Positions 27,323-36,029 of a stretch of 64,000 bases of DNA are shown one piece after another. The notes beneath the pieces are model-generated. The model was not told the DNA's origin. It worked only from the letters and a program-made list of their open reading frames with translations, and did no database searches. The translations under genes were made by a program, and so were the position numbers. Numbering within the stretch: position 1 is the stretch's first letter; each line of letters starts with the position of its first letter. The DNA comes from Pseudomonadota bacterium (lineage in GTDB: Bacteria; Pseudomonadota; Gammaproteobacteria; Burkholderiales; Burkholderiaceae_D): NCBI GenBank assembly GCA_023422955.1, contig JAFAGG010000103.1, forward strand, positions 22,872 to 86,871. The letters run 5' to 3'.

Positions 27323-28219
27323 ATGGCAAACGTGATTTCACACCAGCGCGGTGTTGTACTGATGCTGACGGCTGCTTTCCTGTGGAGCACCGCCGGCGTA
27401 TTTACGCGTTACCTGGAATCGGCGCGCAGTTTTGAAGTCACTTTCTGGCGCAGCGTGTTCGCCGCCTTGTTCGTGGCTTGCCTGTTGCTGTGGCAGCAAA
27501 GAGGGAAGGCATTGGCCCGCCTGCGCGATATCGGCGGCTGGGGCTGGCTGTCGGGCCTGATGTGGGGCGTGATGTTTTCTTCCTTCATGCTGTCGCTGCT
27601 GATGACCACGGTGGCCAATACGCTGATCGTGGTCAGCACTTCCCCGCTGTTTACCGCGCTTCTCGCCTGGCTGGTGCTGGGGCAGCGTATTCCGCTGCGT
27701 ACCTGGCTGGCGATCATTGCCGCGATGCTGGGCATAGTCTGGATGTTCGCCGACAGCATGGCGCAGGTGGAAGGCACGCACATCCTGGGCATGGCGATTG
27801 CGCTGATCACGGCGATTTCCGCTTCCGTCAATTACGTGATCATCCAGAAAGTCGGCGAACGGCTGGACATGATGCCGGCGGTGATGCTGGGCGGCGCGCT
27901 GTCGGCCCTGATGATGCTGCCCATGTCCCTGCCTTTCCAGGCCAGCCCGCATGACATGACCATGCTCGCCTTGCTGGGCATCTTCCAGCTGGCGACGCCG
28001 GGCTTGCTGGTGGTGATGGCATCGCGTGTTTTGTCCGCTTCGGAAATCGCGCTGCTGGCCTTGCTCGAAGTGCTGCTGGGGCCGATATGGGCCTGGCTGG
28101 GCGCGGGCGAAGTGCCGGCGCAGTCCACGCTGATGGGCGGCGCCATCGTGCTGGCGGCGCTGATCCTGAATGAAGTCGCTGCCATGCGCCGTAATGCCGG
28201 CGTGCCGGCCGCGCCATGA
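27323..28219 (+). CDS. EamA/DMT family transporter
   Basis: A 298-residue inner membrane protein with about ten hydrophobic helices arranged as two EamA repeats (about 10-145 and 155-285). It belongs to the drug/metabolite exporter family. The first repeat has the usual LWSTAGVFTRY and SPLFTALLAW stretches. No substrate can be assigned from sequence. It is followed on the same strand by dusA. Confidence 0.88.
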   Translation: MANVISHQRGVVLMLTAAFLWSTAGVFTRYLESARSFEVTFWRSVFAALFVACLLLWQQRGKALARLRDIGGWGWLSGLMWGVMFSSFMLSLLMTTVANTLIVVSTSPLFTALLAWLVLGQRIPLRTWLAIIAAMLGIVWMFADSMAQVEGTHILGMAIALITAISASVNYVIIQKVGERLDMMPAVMLGGALSALMMLPMSLPFQASPHDMTMLALLGIFQLATPGLLVVMASRVLSASEIALLALLEVLLGPIWAWLGAGEVPAQSTLMGGAIVLAALILNEVAAMRRNAGVPAAP

Positions 28220-28277
28220 CAGCCGCTACAATACGGTTTTAATCCGGTTTTAATCGCATCTTCCTTTTCTTCCTGCC

Positions 28278-29279
28278 GTGAACCCGCCGAAACTTCCTTC
28301 CCGCCGTATTTCCGTAGCCCCGATGATGGATTGGACGGACAGGCATTGCCGCTATTTCCATCGGCAGATCACGCGTCTTACCTGGCTGTACACGGAAATG
28401 GTCACGACCGGCGCCTTGCTGCACAGCGATGTGCCGCGCCACCTGGATTTCAATGAAGAGGAACACCCGGTCGCCTTGCAACTGGGCGGCAGCGAGCCGG
28501 CCGATCTCGCGCACGGCGCGAAGCTGGGCGAGCAGTGGGGCTACGATGAAATCAATCTGAACTGCGGTTGCCCTTCCGAGCGCGTGCAGCGCGGCGCTTT
28601 CGGCGCCTGCCTGATGGCCGAGCCGCAACTGGTGGCCGATTGCGTGAAGGCGATGCGCGATGTGGTTTCCATCGATGTGACGGTCAAGCATCGCATCGGA
28701 CTGGACCGCAATGAATCCTATGACTTCGTGCGCGACTTTGTCGGGCAGGTGGCGGAGGCGGGCTGCTCCACCTTCATCGTGCATGCGCGCAATGCGATTC
28801 TCAAGGGCCTGAGTCCCAGGGAAAACCGCGAGATTCCGCCGCTGCGCTATGAAGTGGCCTACCAACTGAAGCGCGATTTTCCGCAGCTGGAAATCCTGAT
28901 CAACGGCGGCATCAAGACCGAAGCGGAAATCGATCTGCACCTGCAGCATGTGGACGGCGTGATGCTGGGGCGCGAGGTTTATCATCATCCTTACCTGATG
29001 GCGTCTTTCGATGCGCGTTATTACGGCGACGATGCCCCGGTGCAGTCGCGCCTGCAAGTGCTGGAAGCGATGGTGCCTTATGTGAGTGCGCAGCTGGAGA
29101 AGTTCGGTCCGGCCGGTCTGAGGTTGAACGGCATCGCGCGTCATATGCTGGGCCTGACGACCGGCTTGCCCGGCGCCCGCGCTTTCCGGCAAGTACTGTC
29201 CGACCCCAAGCGCCTGGCTGCAGGTGATCCCACCCTGCTGATGCAGGCACTGGCAGGCATGCAGGCACGCGCGGCCTGA
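28278..29279 (+). CDS. dusA: tRNA-dihydrouridine(20/20a) synthase
   Basis: FMN enzyme that reduces uridines 20 and 20a of tRNA. The 333-residue protein has the DUS signatures VAPMMDWTDRHCR (about 13-25), the catalytic-cysteine segment NLNCGCPSERVQ (about 93-104) and INGGIKT. It starts with GTG at 28278. The next ATG lies inside the conserved N-terminal motif, so the GTG start is required. The long form with the PMMDWTDRHCR signature points to DusA rather than DusB or DusC. Confidence 0.94.
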   Translation: MNPPKLPSRRISVAPMMDWTDRHCRYFHRQITRLTWLYTEMVTTGALLHSDVPRHLDFNEEEHPVALQLGGSEPADLAHGAKLGEQWGYDEINLNCGCPSERVQRGAFGACLMAEPQLVADCVKAMRDVVSIDVTVKHRIGLDRNESYDFVRDFVGQVAEAGCSTFIVHARNAILKGLSPRENREIPPLRYEVAYQLKRDFPQLEILINGGIKTEAEIDLHLQHVDGVMLGREVYHHPYLMASFDARYYGDDAPVQSRLQVLEAMVPYVSAQLEKFGPAGLRLNGIARHMLGLTTGLPGARAFRQVLSDPKRLAAGDPTLLMQALAGMQARAA

Positions 29280-29316
29280 ATCCTCTCAAAATCCGAGTCA
29301 CCAATATTCACCAGTA

Positions 29317-29339
29317 GCCTCGTCATGCGAGGCTTTTTT
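29317..29339 (+). terminator. Terminator after dusA
   Basis: GCCTCG (29317-29322) / CGAGGC (29328-29333) with loop TCATG, followed by six T residues. Confidence 0.85.
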
Positions 29340-29481
29340 GTGTCCGGGCCCGCTTTCCCGGGCGCATGCTTTTCCGTGCGCATGACGAAAACATCTTCGT
29401 CCTGATCAAGTCGCGGAACGGATGGCAGCGAAGCGGCTCAAATTCCTGCATTGAAATGCAATTGCCTGGAAAGGATGCACC

Positions 29482-29916
29482 ATGAATGCACGCCACTTTG
29501 CCCTGGCACTCGGCGTCGTCTACACCCTGGTGGGCGTGGCGGGTTTTTTGCCGCCCTTGCTGCAGGTGCCGGACGCCGCTGCGCCGACCGTGCATATTGA
29601 TAGCTTGCACGGCAAGCTGCTCGGTCTGTTCCCCGTCAACATCCTGCATACCATCGTTCACCTGGGCACCGGCCTGTGGGGGTTCTATGCTGCCAAGTCG
29701 CTTGGCAGTGCCGTGACTTTCGCTAAATCGCTGGCGGTGATTTACCTCGCGCTAACCGTGATGGGTGTGATTCCGGGATTGAATACGGTGTTCGGGATGA
29801 TTCCGATTTATGGGCATAACGTGTGGCTGCATGCCGGAACCGGCTTCATCGCAGCCTATTTCGGATACTCGCGTGCCGCCACGAGGGAAACCGTCACTTC
29901 TCGCCGCACCGAGTAA
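29482..29916 (+). CDS. DUF4383 family membrane protein
   Basis: A 144-residue integral membrane protein with four hydrophobic helices (about 7-27, 52-72, 80-100 and 112-130). It has the DUF4383 pattern of conserved histidines in and next to helices (HTIVHLGTGLWG, HNVWLHAGTGF). The function of the family is unknown. The gene has an AAGGATGCACC-type ribosome site and lies before a stress-type SDR gene on the same strand, so a joint role in envelope or osmotic stress is only suggested by context. Confidence 0.8.
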   Translation: MNARHFALALGVVYTLVGVAGFLPPLLQVPDAAAPTVHIDSLHGKLLGLFPVNILHTIVHLGTGLWGFYAAKSLGSAVTFAKSLAVIYLALTVMGVIPGLNTVFGMIPIYGHNVWLHAGTGFIAAYFGYSRAATRETVTSRRTE

Positions 29917-30011
29917 ACATCCTGGAAACGCTTGCTGTTTTGCAGAAACACCGATGCCGTCCGCCAGCCGTGTTGTCGGTCCTGATCTTGATTCGTGATG
30001 GAGGAGCTTGC

Positions 30012-30878
30012 ATGACTCAGAAAGAAGAAGGAAAGAATTTTCCTGCGCAGCATCAGTCGCGCCAGCCCGGGATTGAATCCGAGATGCAGCCGCGGCCGGC
30101 GTCGCATGGCGAGAGTTATCTTGCTGCCGGCAAGCTGCAAGGCAAGGCGGCGCTGATCTCGGGGGGCGATAGTGGCATAGGCAGGGCGGTTGCGGTGCTG
30201 TTTGCCAAGGAAGGCGCCGATGTGGCGATTCTCTATCTCGATGAACACGACGATGCCAAGGAAACCAAGGCGCTGGTGGAAAAAGAGGGGAGGCAATGCC
30301 TGCTGATTGCCGGCGACGTCGGCGACGAAAGCCTCTGTCGGAAGGCAGTTCAGGAAACGCTTGCTGCTTTCGGCAAGCTCGACGTGCTCGTCAATAACGC
30401 TGCTGAACAGCATGTGAAGCAAAGCATCCTGGACATCAGCACGGAGCAGCTGGAACGCACCTTCAGGACCAATATCTTTACCATGTTCCACCTGGTGAAA
30501 GCCGCCTTGCCGCATCTGCAGCAAGGGGCGCGCATCATCAATACCACTTCCGTTACCGCTTATCGGGGCAGCGCGCATCTACTGGACTATTCTTCCACCA
30601 AGGGAGCGATCGTTGCATTCACCCGTTCGCTGTCGCAGCAACTGGCAGAGAAAGGGATACTGGTGAATGGCGTGGCGCCGGGTCCGATCTGGACGCCTCT
30701 GATTCCCGCCACCTTTCCGGCGGAGAAGGTGGCTGAATTCGGCAGCAGCGTGCCGTTGGGAAGAGCGGGGCAGCCGGATGAAGTCGCACCCTGTTATGTT
30801 TTTCTCGCGAGCAGCGATTCTTCCTATATGACGGGCCAGGTCCTGCATCCCAATGGCGGGGAGCTGATCAATGGATAG
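30012..30878 (+). CDS. SDR family oxidoreductase (general-stress type)
   Basis: A 288-residue NAD(P)-dependent short-chain dehydrogenase. The start at 30012 follows GATGGAGGAG and is preferred over the much longer open frame upstream. After a polar roughly 40-residue N-terminal extension rich in Gln and Pro comes the cofactor motif SGGDSGIGRA. NNAAEQH, the catalytic Ser in NTTSVTAYRG and the YSSTKGA Tyr-Lys pair follow. This extended subclass is common among general-stress proteins such as Bacillus YhdF/YhxC. The substrate is unknown. Confidence 0.9.
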   Translation: MTQKEEGKNFPAQHQSRQPGIESEMQPRPASHGESYLAAGKLQGKAALISGGDSGIGRAVAVLFAKEGADVAILYLDEHDDAKETKALVEKEGRQCLLIAGDVGDESLCRKAVQETLAAFGKLDVLVNNAAEQHVKQSILDISTEQLERTFRTNIFTMFHLVKAALPHLQQGARIINTTSVTAYRGSAHLLDYSSTKGAIVAFTRSLSQQLAEKGILVNGVAPGPIWTPLIPATFPAEKVAEFGSSVPLGRAGQPDEVAPCYVFLASSDSSYMTGQVLHPNGGELING

Positions 30879-30918
30879 ATAGAAAGAAGCGCGGGAAGAT
30901 GTTGATCACCCATCGTCA

Positions 30919-30939
30919 ATCCTTAATCCTTAATCATTC
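30919..30939. repeat. Short heptad repeat (3 units) after the SDR gene
   Basis: Two exact ATCCTTA units (30919-30925 and 30926-30932) and one degenerate unit ATCATTC. The same heptad family forms a longer array near 43.5 kb. Confidence 0.6.
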
Positions 30940-30944
30940 ATTGG

Positions 30945-30976
30945 AAAGCCGGCATCGAGGTGCCGGCTTTTGTTTT
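30945..30976 (+). terminator. Terminator after the SDR gene
   Basis: Perfect 10-bp stem AAAGCCGGCA (30945-30954) / TGCCGGCTTT (30961-30970) with a 6-base loop, then TGTTTT. Confidence 0.85.
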
Positions 30977-31060
30977 ATTCGCCTGGGAAAAGAAGCGGAG
31001 CTTCAGGCAGGTGCTGAAATGACCCAATGATCAAATAATTTTATAAATGATCTTCAATCT

Positions 31061-32008
31061 TCAATATTCCTTCAGGCGGTTGTACAAGGTTTTCAGGCTG
31101 ATGCCTAGCGTCTCCGCCGTCAGCCGCTTGTTGCCGCTGAAGTGGCGCAGCGTCGCCAGGATGATTTCCTTCTGCGCATCCGCCAACGGCGTTCCCACGA
31201 AGAAACTCAGCGATCCTTCATGCAGCGTAGGCTTGCGTGCCGCCAGTTCTGAAATCTGTTCTTCCAGCATCACGGTATCGCCCGAGAGTATGAAGGCCCG
31301 TTGCACCAGGTTCTTCAACTCTCTGACATTGCCGGGCCAGGGGTAGGAGCGCACGGTCTCCAGCGAATGGCGGGAGAAAACCTTGCTGGTGTTGCGCTTG
31401 GCATTCATCGCATCCAGAAAATGCTGGGCCAGCAGTTCAGCATCGCCGCTGCGATCACGCAAAGGCGGTATCGACAAGGGAAAAACCGCAAGGCGGTACA
31501 TCAGGTCTTCGCGCAGCTTGCCTTCCTTGACGGCAGCCTGGATATCGCGATTGGTCGCGGCGATCACGCGTACATTGACGCTGACTTCCTGCCGTCCGCC
31601 TACCCGCAGAAATTTTCCGCATTCCAGCACGCGCAACAGCTTGACCTGCATTTCGGCCGGCATCTCGGTGATCTCATCGAGAAGCAGCGTGCCGCCGCTG
31701 GCATGTTCGAAGTATCCCGCATGCTGCTTCGAGGCACCGGTGAAGCTGCCTTTTTCATGGCCGAACAGGGCGACTTCGATCAGGTGATCCGGGATGGCGC
31801 CGCAATTGACGGCAATAAAAGTCTGATCCTTGCGCAGGCTGAGCTGGTGCACGGTTTGGGCAATCAACTCCTTGCCGGTCCCGCTTTCTCCCAGCAACAG
31901 CACGGTCGCATCGGTCACGGCCACCTTTCCCATCTGATGGTAGAGCTCTTCCATGACCTCGGAAGAGCCATACAGTAATCCGAATTGTTTCAGCGACGTC
32001 TCAGTCAT
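31061..32008 (-). CDS. Sigma-54-dependent activator without a receiver domain
   Basis: A 315-residue enhancer-binding protein made only of the AAA+ sigma-54 interaction domain (about 12-245) and a Fis-type helix-turn-helix (about 270-315). Visible motifs are Walker A GESGTGKE, the sigma-54 contact loop GSFTGA (Ser in place of the usual Ala), Walker B GGTLLLDE and the arginine finger region VIAATNRD. There is no REC, GAF or PAS domain, so activity must be controlled by expression or by a partner protein. It is divergent from the lipoprotein genes and resembles the full-length activator at 34.5 kb. Confidence 0.92.
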   Translation of the reverse strand: MTETSLKQFGLLYGSSEVMEELYHQMGKVAVTDATVLLLGESGTGKELIAQTVHQLSLRKDQTFIAVNCGAIPDHLIEVALFGHEKGSFTGASKQHAGYFEHASGGTLLLDEITEMPAEMQVKLLRVLECGKFLRVGGRQEVSVNVRVIAATNRDIQAAVKEGKLREDLMYRLAVFPLSIPPLRDRSGDAELLAQHFLDAMNAKRNTSKVFSRHSLETVRSYPWPGNVRELKNLVQRAFILSGDTVMLEEQISELAARKPTLHEGSLSFFVGTPLADAQKEIILATLRHFSGNKRLTAETLGISLKTLYNRLKEY

Positions 32009-32462
32009 TTTCTAGTCTTGTCTCAGGAAATCAAACAGGATGCACCGCTACCAGGCGGCAGGGCCGGCCCTGTCAGCATTTGACTATCTCATGGATGCTT
32101 GTCATGAGCCTTGTGTTGATTCAATACCGCTACCAGGGCAAAGCGGCCGTGCTTGCCCGCTCAATCATTGCGGCAAGATTTCCATGCCCCGGTCCGCTGG
32201 TCCTTTTGTGTGCCCTGGTTCACTTGCGCTTCCTGCTCTTGGAGAGGGAGTAGGGCCATCTCGTTCAGTGCGCGTCTTAACACTTGCCGAAAGTGCGTTG
32301 CTTCCCTTTGGGCGTAAGCAAAGTCTGCTTTTTCTGCAGATCGGAGAGCCGCTTACAACTTGCAATAATTTGCCGGTGACTCTTGTCAAAACTATAGAAA
32401 CTTATCGAATGTGGAGCAGTCAATACGTGCGTCAGGTTGACTATTTAGAAAGGAATTTCCCA
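32009..32462. other. Divergent intergenic region before the lipoprotein cluster
   Basis: About 450 bp without a gene I would accept. I looked for a GG-N10-GC sigma-54 promoter and did not find a convincing one. The open frame running through it joins the lipoprotein frame but lacks a start with a ribosome site. Confidence 0.4.
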
Positions 32463-32786
32463 ATGAGTGCTTTAGTGAAGACATCAAAAACGGTTTTGGC
32501 AGTTGCAATGCTTAGTGCGCTGTTCGCCTGCGGTCAGCAGGGCGGCGAAGGCGGTACTTCCGGCGAATCGGGTAGCAGCGGCATGAGTGGAAGCTCGGGC
32601 GCAAGCTCCGGCAGCACCGGCAGCGCAGCTTCTTCGGATAGCGGCACCGGCAATCCCGCAGTAGACGGCATCCTCAGCGGCTCCGGCAGCTCGGGCAGCA
32701 GTGATTCGACGGGTTCCAGTTCGGGTGGCGCTGCAAGCGGCACGTCGGGCGGTGGAACAGGCGGAACTGCCGGCTCCTCGCAATAA
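32463..32786 (+). CDS. Ser/Gly-rich small lipoprotein, first of three
   Basis: A 107-residue predicted lipoprotein. The start at 32463 follows GAAAGGAATT. The signal peptide ends in the lipobox LFAC (Cys20). Everything after it is a low-complexity tail of Ser, Gly, Thr and Ala with no hydrophobic core, so it is probably an extended, unfolded chain on the membrane. The CGQ after the lipidated cysteine is shared with the next two genes. No known family was recognised. Confidence 0.75.
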   Translation: MSALVKTSKTVLAVAMLSALFACGQQGGEGGTSGESGSSGMSGSSGASSGSTGSAASSDSGTGNPAVDGILSGSGSSGSSDSTGSSSGGAASGTSGGGTGGTAGSSQ

Positions 32787-32832
32787 CAGCCGCGCCTAAG
32801 CACCAGCAGCTTCTGCAAACTCTGAGGCAAGC

Positions 32833-32867
32833 GTCTGAGGCAAACGGCAGTTTCGACTGCCTCAGAC
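32833..32867 (+). terminator. Hairpin after the first lipoprotein gene
   Basis: Perfect 10-bp arms GTCTGAGGCA (32833-32842) and TGCCTCAGAC (32858-32867), without a T-run. It may be a processing or stability element between lipoprotein genes. Confidence 0.5.
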
Positions 32868-32917
32868 AACTCACTATCCCTATACAGATGGCATCATGCC
32901 GCAGAAAGGAATCAGGA

Positions 32918-33460
32918 ATGAAAGCAACAAGCCCCAACAAGGCTGCCCTGGCGATTGCATTGGCGAGTGCGCTTGTGATCGCTGGTTGTGGCCAGAATGA
33001 AGAAACCAGTCAGGGAGCAATGGAATCGGATACTTCGCCTACCGCGACGACGATGGAACCCACTCCCTCCACGCCTGCTGCGCCTCCCGCCGGTACGGCA
33101 ACTGACAGCACCGGCGTCCCCGCGGATCCGCAAGCAGGGGCGGCAGGTTCCGGCATGACCGCGCCCGATAGCAGCGCAGCGACGACGCCTGCTCCGGCCG
33201 GCATGGCGAATGATCCGACCGCAGCGGGCAGCAGCACGCCTGGCACGGGCGGCACTTCCGGTGAAACGGGAAGTGCCGACAGCTCCGGTGAAAATGGCGC
33301 AGCCGGAACGACCGACTCCAGCGGCATGACCGGCGCATCCGGCGCGACCGAACCGCCTGCTGACAGCGGCAGTTCCGGAAGCGGCATGAGCACCCCGGAG
33401 AACCAGGGCACTCCTACCGCCGATCCTTCGCAGCCACCGGCCAGCGGCGCTGCGCAGTAG
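32918..33460 (+). CDS. Low-complexity lipoprotein, second of three
   Basis: A 180-residue predicted lipoprotein. The start at 32918 follows AAAGGAATCAGGA, and the lipobox is LVIAGC. The mature N-terminus, CGQNEETSQGAMESDT, is nearly the same as that of the third gene, and the upstream leader is also alike. So these two are recent duplicates. The rest is a long Ser/Gly/Thr/Pro/Ala tail of variable length with no predicted fold. The function is unknown. Confidence 0.78.
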   Translation: MKATSPNKAALAIALASALVIAGCGQNEETSQGAMESDTSPTATTMEPTPSTPAAPPAGTATDSTGVPADPQAGAAGSGMTAPDSSAATTPAPAGMANDPTAAGSSTPGTGGTSGETGSADSSGENGAAGTTDSSGMTGASGATEPPADSGSSGSGMSTPENQGTPTADPSQPPASGAAQ

Positions 33461-33472
33461 TCTCTCCGAATC

Positions 33473-33502
33473 AAGGGCATGCCTTGCAAGCTGCCCTTCT
33501 TT
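33473..33502 (+). terminator. Terminator after the second lipoprotein gene
   Basis: AAGGGCA (33473-33479) / TGCCCTT (33492-33498) followed by CTTTT. Confidence 0.7.
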
Positions 33503-33543
33503 TACCCAGGCGGCGTGGCCAGCCGCTATCCGGGTAAACAAAT

Positions 33544-33598
33544 TTTGCGCCACGGTATTGAATCCCGTATTGCCCTTCGCGATGTCCTTTGGCGCAAA
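33544..33598. repeat. Long-range inverted repeat between lipoprotein genes two and three
   Basis: TTTGCGCCA (33544-33552) and TGGCGCAAA (33590-33598) are perfect 9-bp arms with 37 bp between them. It could be an operator pair or a structured leader for the third lipoprotein. Confidence 0.45.
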
Positions 33599-33685
33599 GA
33601 CGCAGGGAAGCAATACCATGGAGCAGATAAATGAAGCATTCACCATTCACATAAGCGAACAAAATCGCAGAAAGGAATCGGGAGC

Positions 33686-34165
33686 ATGAGAAAACTGAAA
33701 GCCAATCACACTACGCTAGCCATTGCTTTTGCAAGCGCCATCCTGCTGACGGGTTGCGGTCAGGATCAGGAAACCAGTCAAGGGGCAATGGAGCCGGATA
33801 CTGCAGCGACTGCAACGACGGAAAACATGGAAAGCAATACCGCCGCTTCGGGCGTCGCCGGTACGGGAGAGCCTGTTACGCCTTATACGACCGGCGATTT
33901 AGGCGCCATGTCATCCCCGCCGAGCGATCCGTCCAGCGCGCCGCCGCCGAATGCAGTGACCCCGCCAGGCGTCGCTGGAACGCCAGGCACTGCCGGCACA
34001 GCCGCCAATCCCAGCGAGGCAGTGACTTCGCGTGACACGCCTGAGAGCACAACCGGCGCAAGCACTGCTTCGGGTGCGAGCGGAGAGTCGGCCGCAGAGC
34101 AGAGCTCGGGTAGCGGCGTAACGGCATCCGACAAGGCGACATCGCCCGCATCAGGAGAACGATAG
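33686..34165 (+). CDS. Low-complexity lipoprotein, third of three
   Basis: A 159-residue predicted lipoprotein with the lipobox LLTGC and mature start CGQDQETSQGAMEPDT, a paralogue of the gene just upstream. The tail is rich in Ala, Thr, Ser, Gly and Pro and differs strongly from the paralogue, so only the signal peptide and first 20 or so mature residues are conserved. Ribosome site AAAGGAATCGGGAG. No function assigned. Confidence 0.78.
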   Translation: MRKLKANHTTLAIAFASAILLTGCGQDQETSQGAMEPDTAATATTENMESNTAASGVAGTGEPVTPYTTGDLGAMSSPPSDPSSAPPPNAVTPPGVAGTPGTAGTAANPSEAVTSRDTPESTTGASTASGASGESAAEQSSGSGVTASDKATSPASGER

Positions 34166-34217
34166 CAAGGTAATTGTTGTCTGCCTCGCAGAAGGCGGAA
34201 ACTGAAGCTGATTGCTG

Positions 34218-34255
34218 CGGGCATGCCGAACGACGCATGCCCGTATGCGTTTTAT
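34218..34255 (+). terminator. Hairpin after the third lipoprotein gene
   Basis: CGGGCATGC (34218-34226) / GCATGCCCG (34235-34243), 8-base loop, then TATGCGTTTTATG. It is a terminator with a broken T-run. Confidence 0.6.
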
Positions 34256-34453
34256 GCAGGCGTGCCGCCACGCAAGCGGGACAAGACCTATCTTGAGTGA
34301 TGTCAAGCTCGCCTGGAGCAGATTAGCGACACTGGTGCGAGTTCATTTCATGTTCACTTCTCTGCATAAATTGCCGTTGGGATGAGTTGCAAGAAAGCAG
34401 TTCGATTGATGTTGTTGATCTCATGCGTAGGCCGCTGAGCAGAGGAAAGTAGC

Positions 34454-35902
34454 ATGCTGTTTAAAGAAAAATCGCCTATGCCTCAAGTTCTTATCGTCGA
34501 TGACGATACGCTTACCCGGGATGTGCTGGCTGAAATCGCCGTGGCTGAAGGATTCGGATGCGTGGTTGCCGGCACGCTGATGGAAGCCAAATCCAAGATG
34601 GCGCATCAGCGTCCCGATGTAATCCTGATAGACCTGAATCTGCCCGATGGCAGCGGCATCGATCTGTTCGATGCACTGGAGCCGCGTTCCACTACGCAGA
34701 TCGTGCTGATCACCGGTCATGCCAGCGTGGAGAGCGCGGTGGAAGCCTTGCGCCACGGTGCCGCCGACTATCTCACCAAGCCCATCAATTTCCGGCGCCT
34801 GCGCGCCTTGCTGTCGCGCGTGCCCCGTGCCGAGGATTTGCGCAGCGAAATCGGCGAATTGCGTACCGAGCTGCGCCGCCTGGGCCGCTTCGGGCACATG
34901 CTGGGTGCAGCGCCCGTCATGCAGCGCCTGTACAACCATATCGCGCGGGTCGCGCCCACCGAAGCCACGGTATTGCTGCTGGGCGATAGCGGGACCGGCA
35001 AGGAACTGGCAGCGCAGACCATACACGATCTGAGCCTGCGGCAGAAACAGGCCTTCCTTCCCGTCAACTGCGGTGCCATTTCGCCGCAGCTGATAGAGAG
35101 CGAAATATTCGGCCATGAAAAAGGCAGCTTCACCGGTGCCGATCGCCAGCACAAGGGTTATTTCGAGCGCGCCAATGGCGGCACCTTGTTCCTGGATGAA
35201 ATCACCGAAATGCCGATCGAGTTGCAGGTCAAGCTGTTGCGCGTGCTGGAAACCGGTTCCTTCATGCGCATAGGCAGCAACGTGGAAATCGAAACCGATG
35301 TACGCGTGATTGCCGCGACCAACCGCGATCCGGATGAAGCGATTGCGGAAGGCAAGCTGCGGCTGGATCTGTATCACCGGCTGAATGTATTTCCCCTGAA
35401 GATACCGCCGCTGCGCGAGCGCGGCAGCGATGTGGAGATGCTGGCCCAGCATTTTCTCGATGAGCTGAACGCAAGCTACGGCACCAGCAAGCAGCTGTCT
35501 TCCGAAGCGCTGAACTGCCTGAGTTCCTATCACTGGCCCGGCAATGTGCGTGAGCTGCGCAACCATATACAGCGCGCCTTCATACTGGCCGACCAGATTA
35601 TCGACGCATCGTCTTTGGTGCCGGTCATTCCTTCCTATCCTGCCGGCGGCCTGACCTTGTCCATCCCCGTCGGCACCTCGCTGGCTGATGTGGATCGCAA
35701 GCTGATTTTTGCGACGCTGAACTTGTGCGGCGGCGTGAAGAAGAGAGCGGCGGATATCCTGGGCATCAGTCTCAAGACCTTGTACAACCGCCTGGAAGAA
35801 TATGGCGCGCATGAAGGGGGGCGGGCATCTTCCCCTGAGGAGGTCGCTCAGGACCCTGCCAGCGACGAAGACCAGATGTACGATAGCAAGGCCCTGAATT
35901 GA
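34454..35902 (+). CDS. Sigma-54-dependent response regulator (NtrC type)
   Basis: A 482-residue transcription activator with three domains. The receiver (about 10-125) has the phosphorylated Asp at residue 60 in LIDLNLPDGSG. The AAA+ domain (about 155-390) has GDSGTGKE, GSFTGA and GGTLFLDE. A Fis-type helix-turn-helix lies at about 425-460. The start at 34454 follows GAGGAAAGTAG; a second ATG at 34478 (MPQVLIVDDD) is also possible. It lies after the lipoprotein cluster and shares the unusual GSFTGA loop with the receiver-less activator at 31 kb. The histidine-kinase-like gene converges on it and is a candidate partner. Confidence 0.93.
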   Translation: MLFKEKSPMPQVLIVDDDTLTRDVLAEIAVAEGFGCVVAGTLMEAKSKMAHQRPDVILIDLNLPDGSGIDLFDALEPRSTTQIVLITGHASVESAVEALRHGAADYLTKPINFRRLRALLSRVPRAEDLRSEIGELRTELRRLGRFGHMLGAAPVMQRLYNHIARVAPTEATVLLLGDSGTGKELAAQTIHDLSLRQKQAFLPVNCGAISPQLIESEIFGHEKGSFTGADRQHKGYFERANGGTLFLDEITEMPIELQVKLLRVLETGSFMRIGSNVEIETDVRVIAATNRDPDEAIAEGKLRLDLYHRLNVFPLKIPPLRERGSDVEMLAQHFLDELNASYGTSKQLSSEALNCLSSYHWPGNVRELRNHIQRAFILADQIIDASSLVPVIPSYPAGGLTLSIPVGTSLADVDRKLIFATLNLCGGVKKRAADILGISLKTLYNRLEEYGAHEGGRASSPEEVAQDPASDEDQMYDSKALN

Positions 35903-35933
35903 GTCGTTGAATTGAGTCGTTGAATTGAGTCAT
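35895..35933. repeat. Three 13-bp direct repeats at the end of the response regulator gene
   Basis: TGAATTGAGTCGT occurs at 35895-35907 and 35908-35920, with a third copy (one mismatch) at 35921-35933. The first copy overlaps the stop codon. Confidence 0.7.
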
Positions 35934-36029
35934 TATGCCGCAGGCGCGAGGCAGAGCGATTGAGCCCGCAAGCATCGCGCTGAACATCGCAAACGGTTTT
36001 CAGCGCAATGCAAAAGCGATGCGGAAAAT

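Noticed and set aside
32009..32917. Sigma-54 promoters for the lipoprotein genes
   Set aside because: Several GG and GC pairs were tried but none had the required 10-bp spacing with good flanks; the nearest, GGCATCATGCCGC before the second gene, is one base short.
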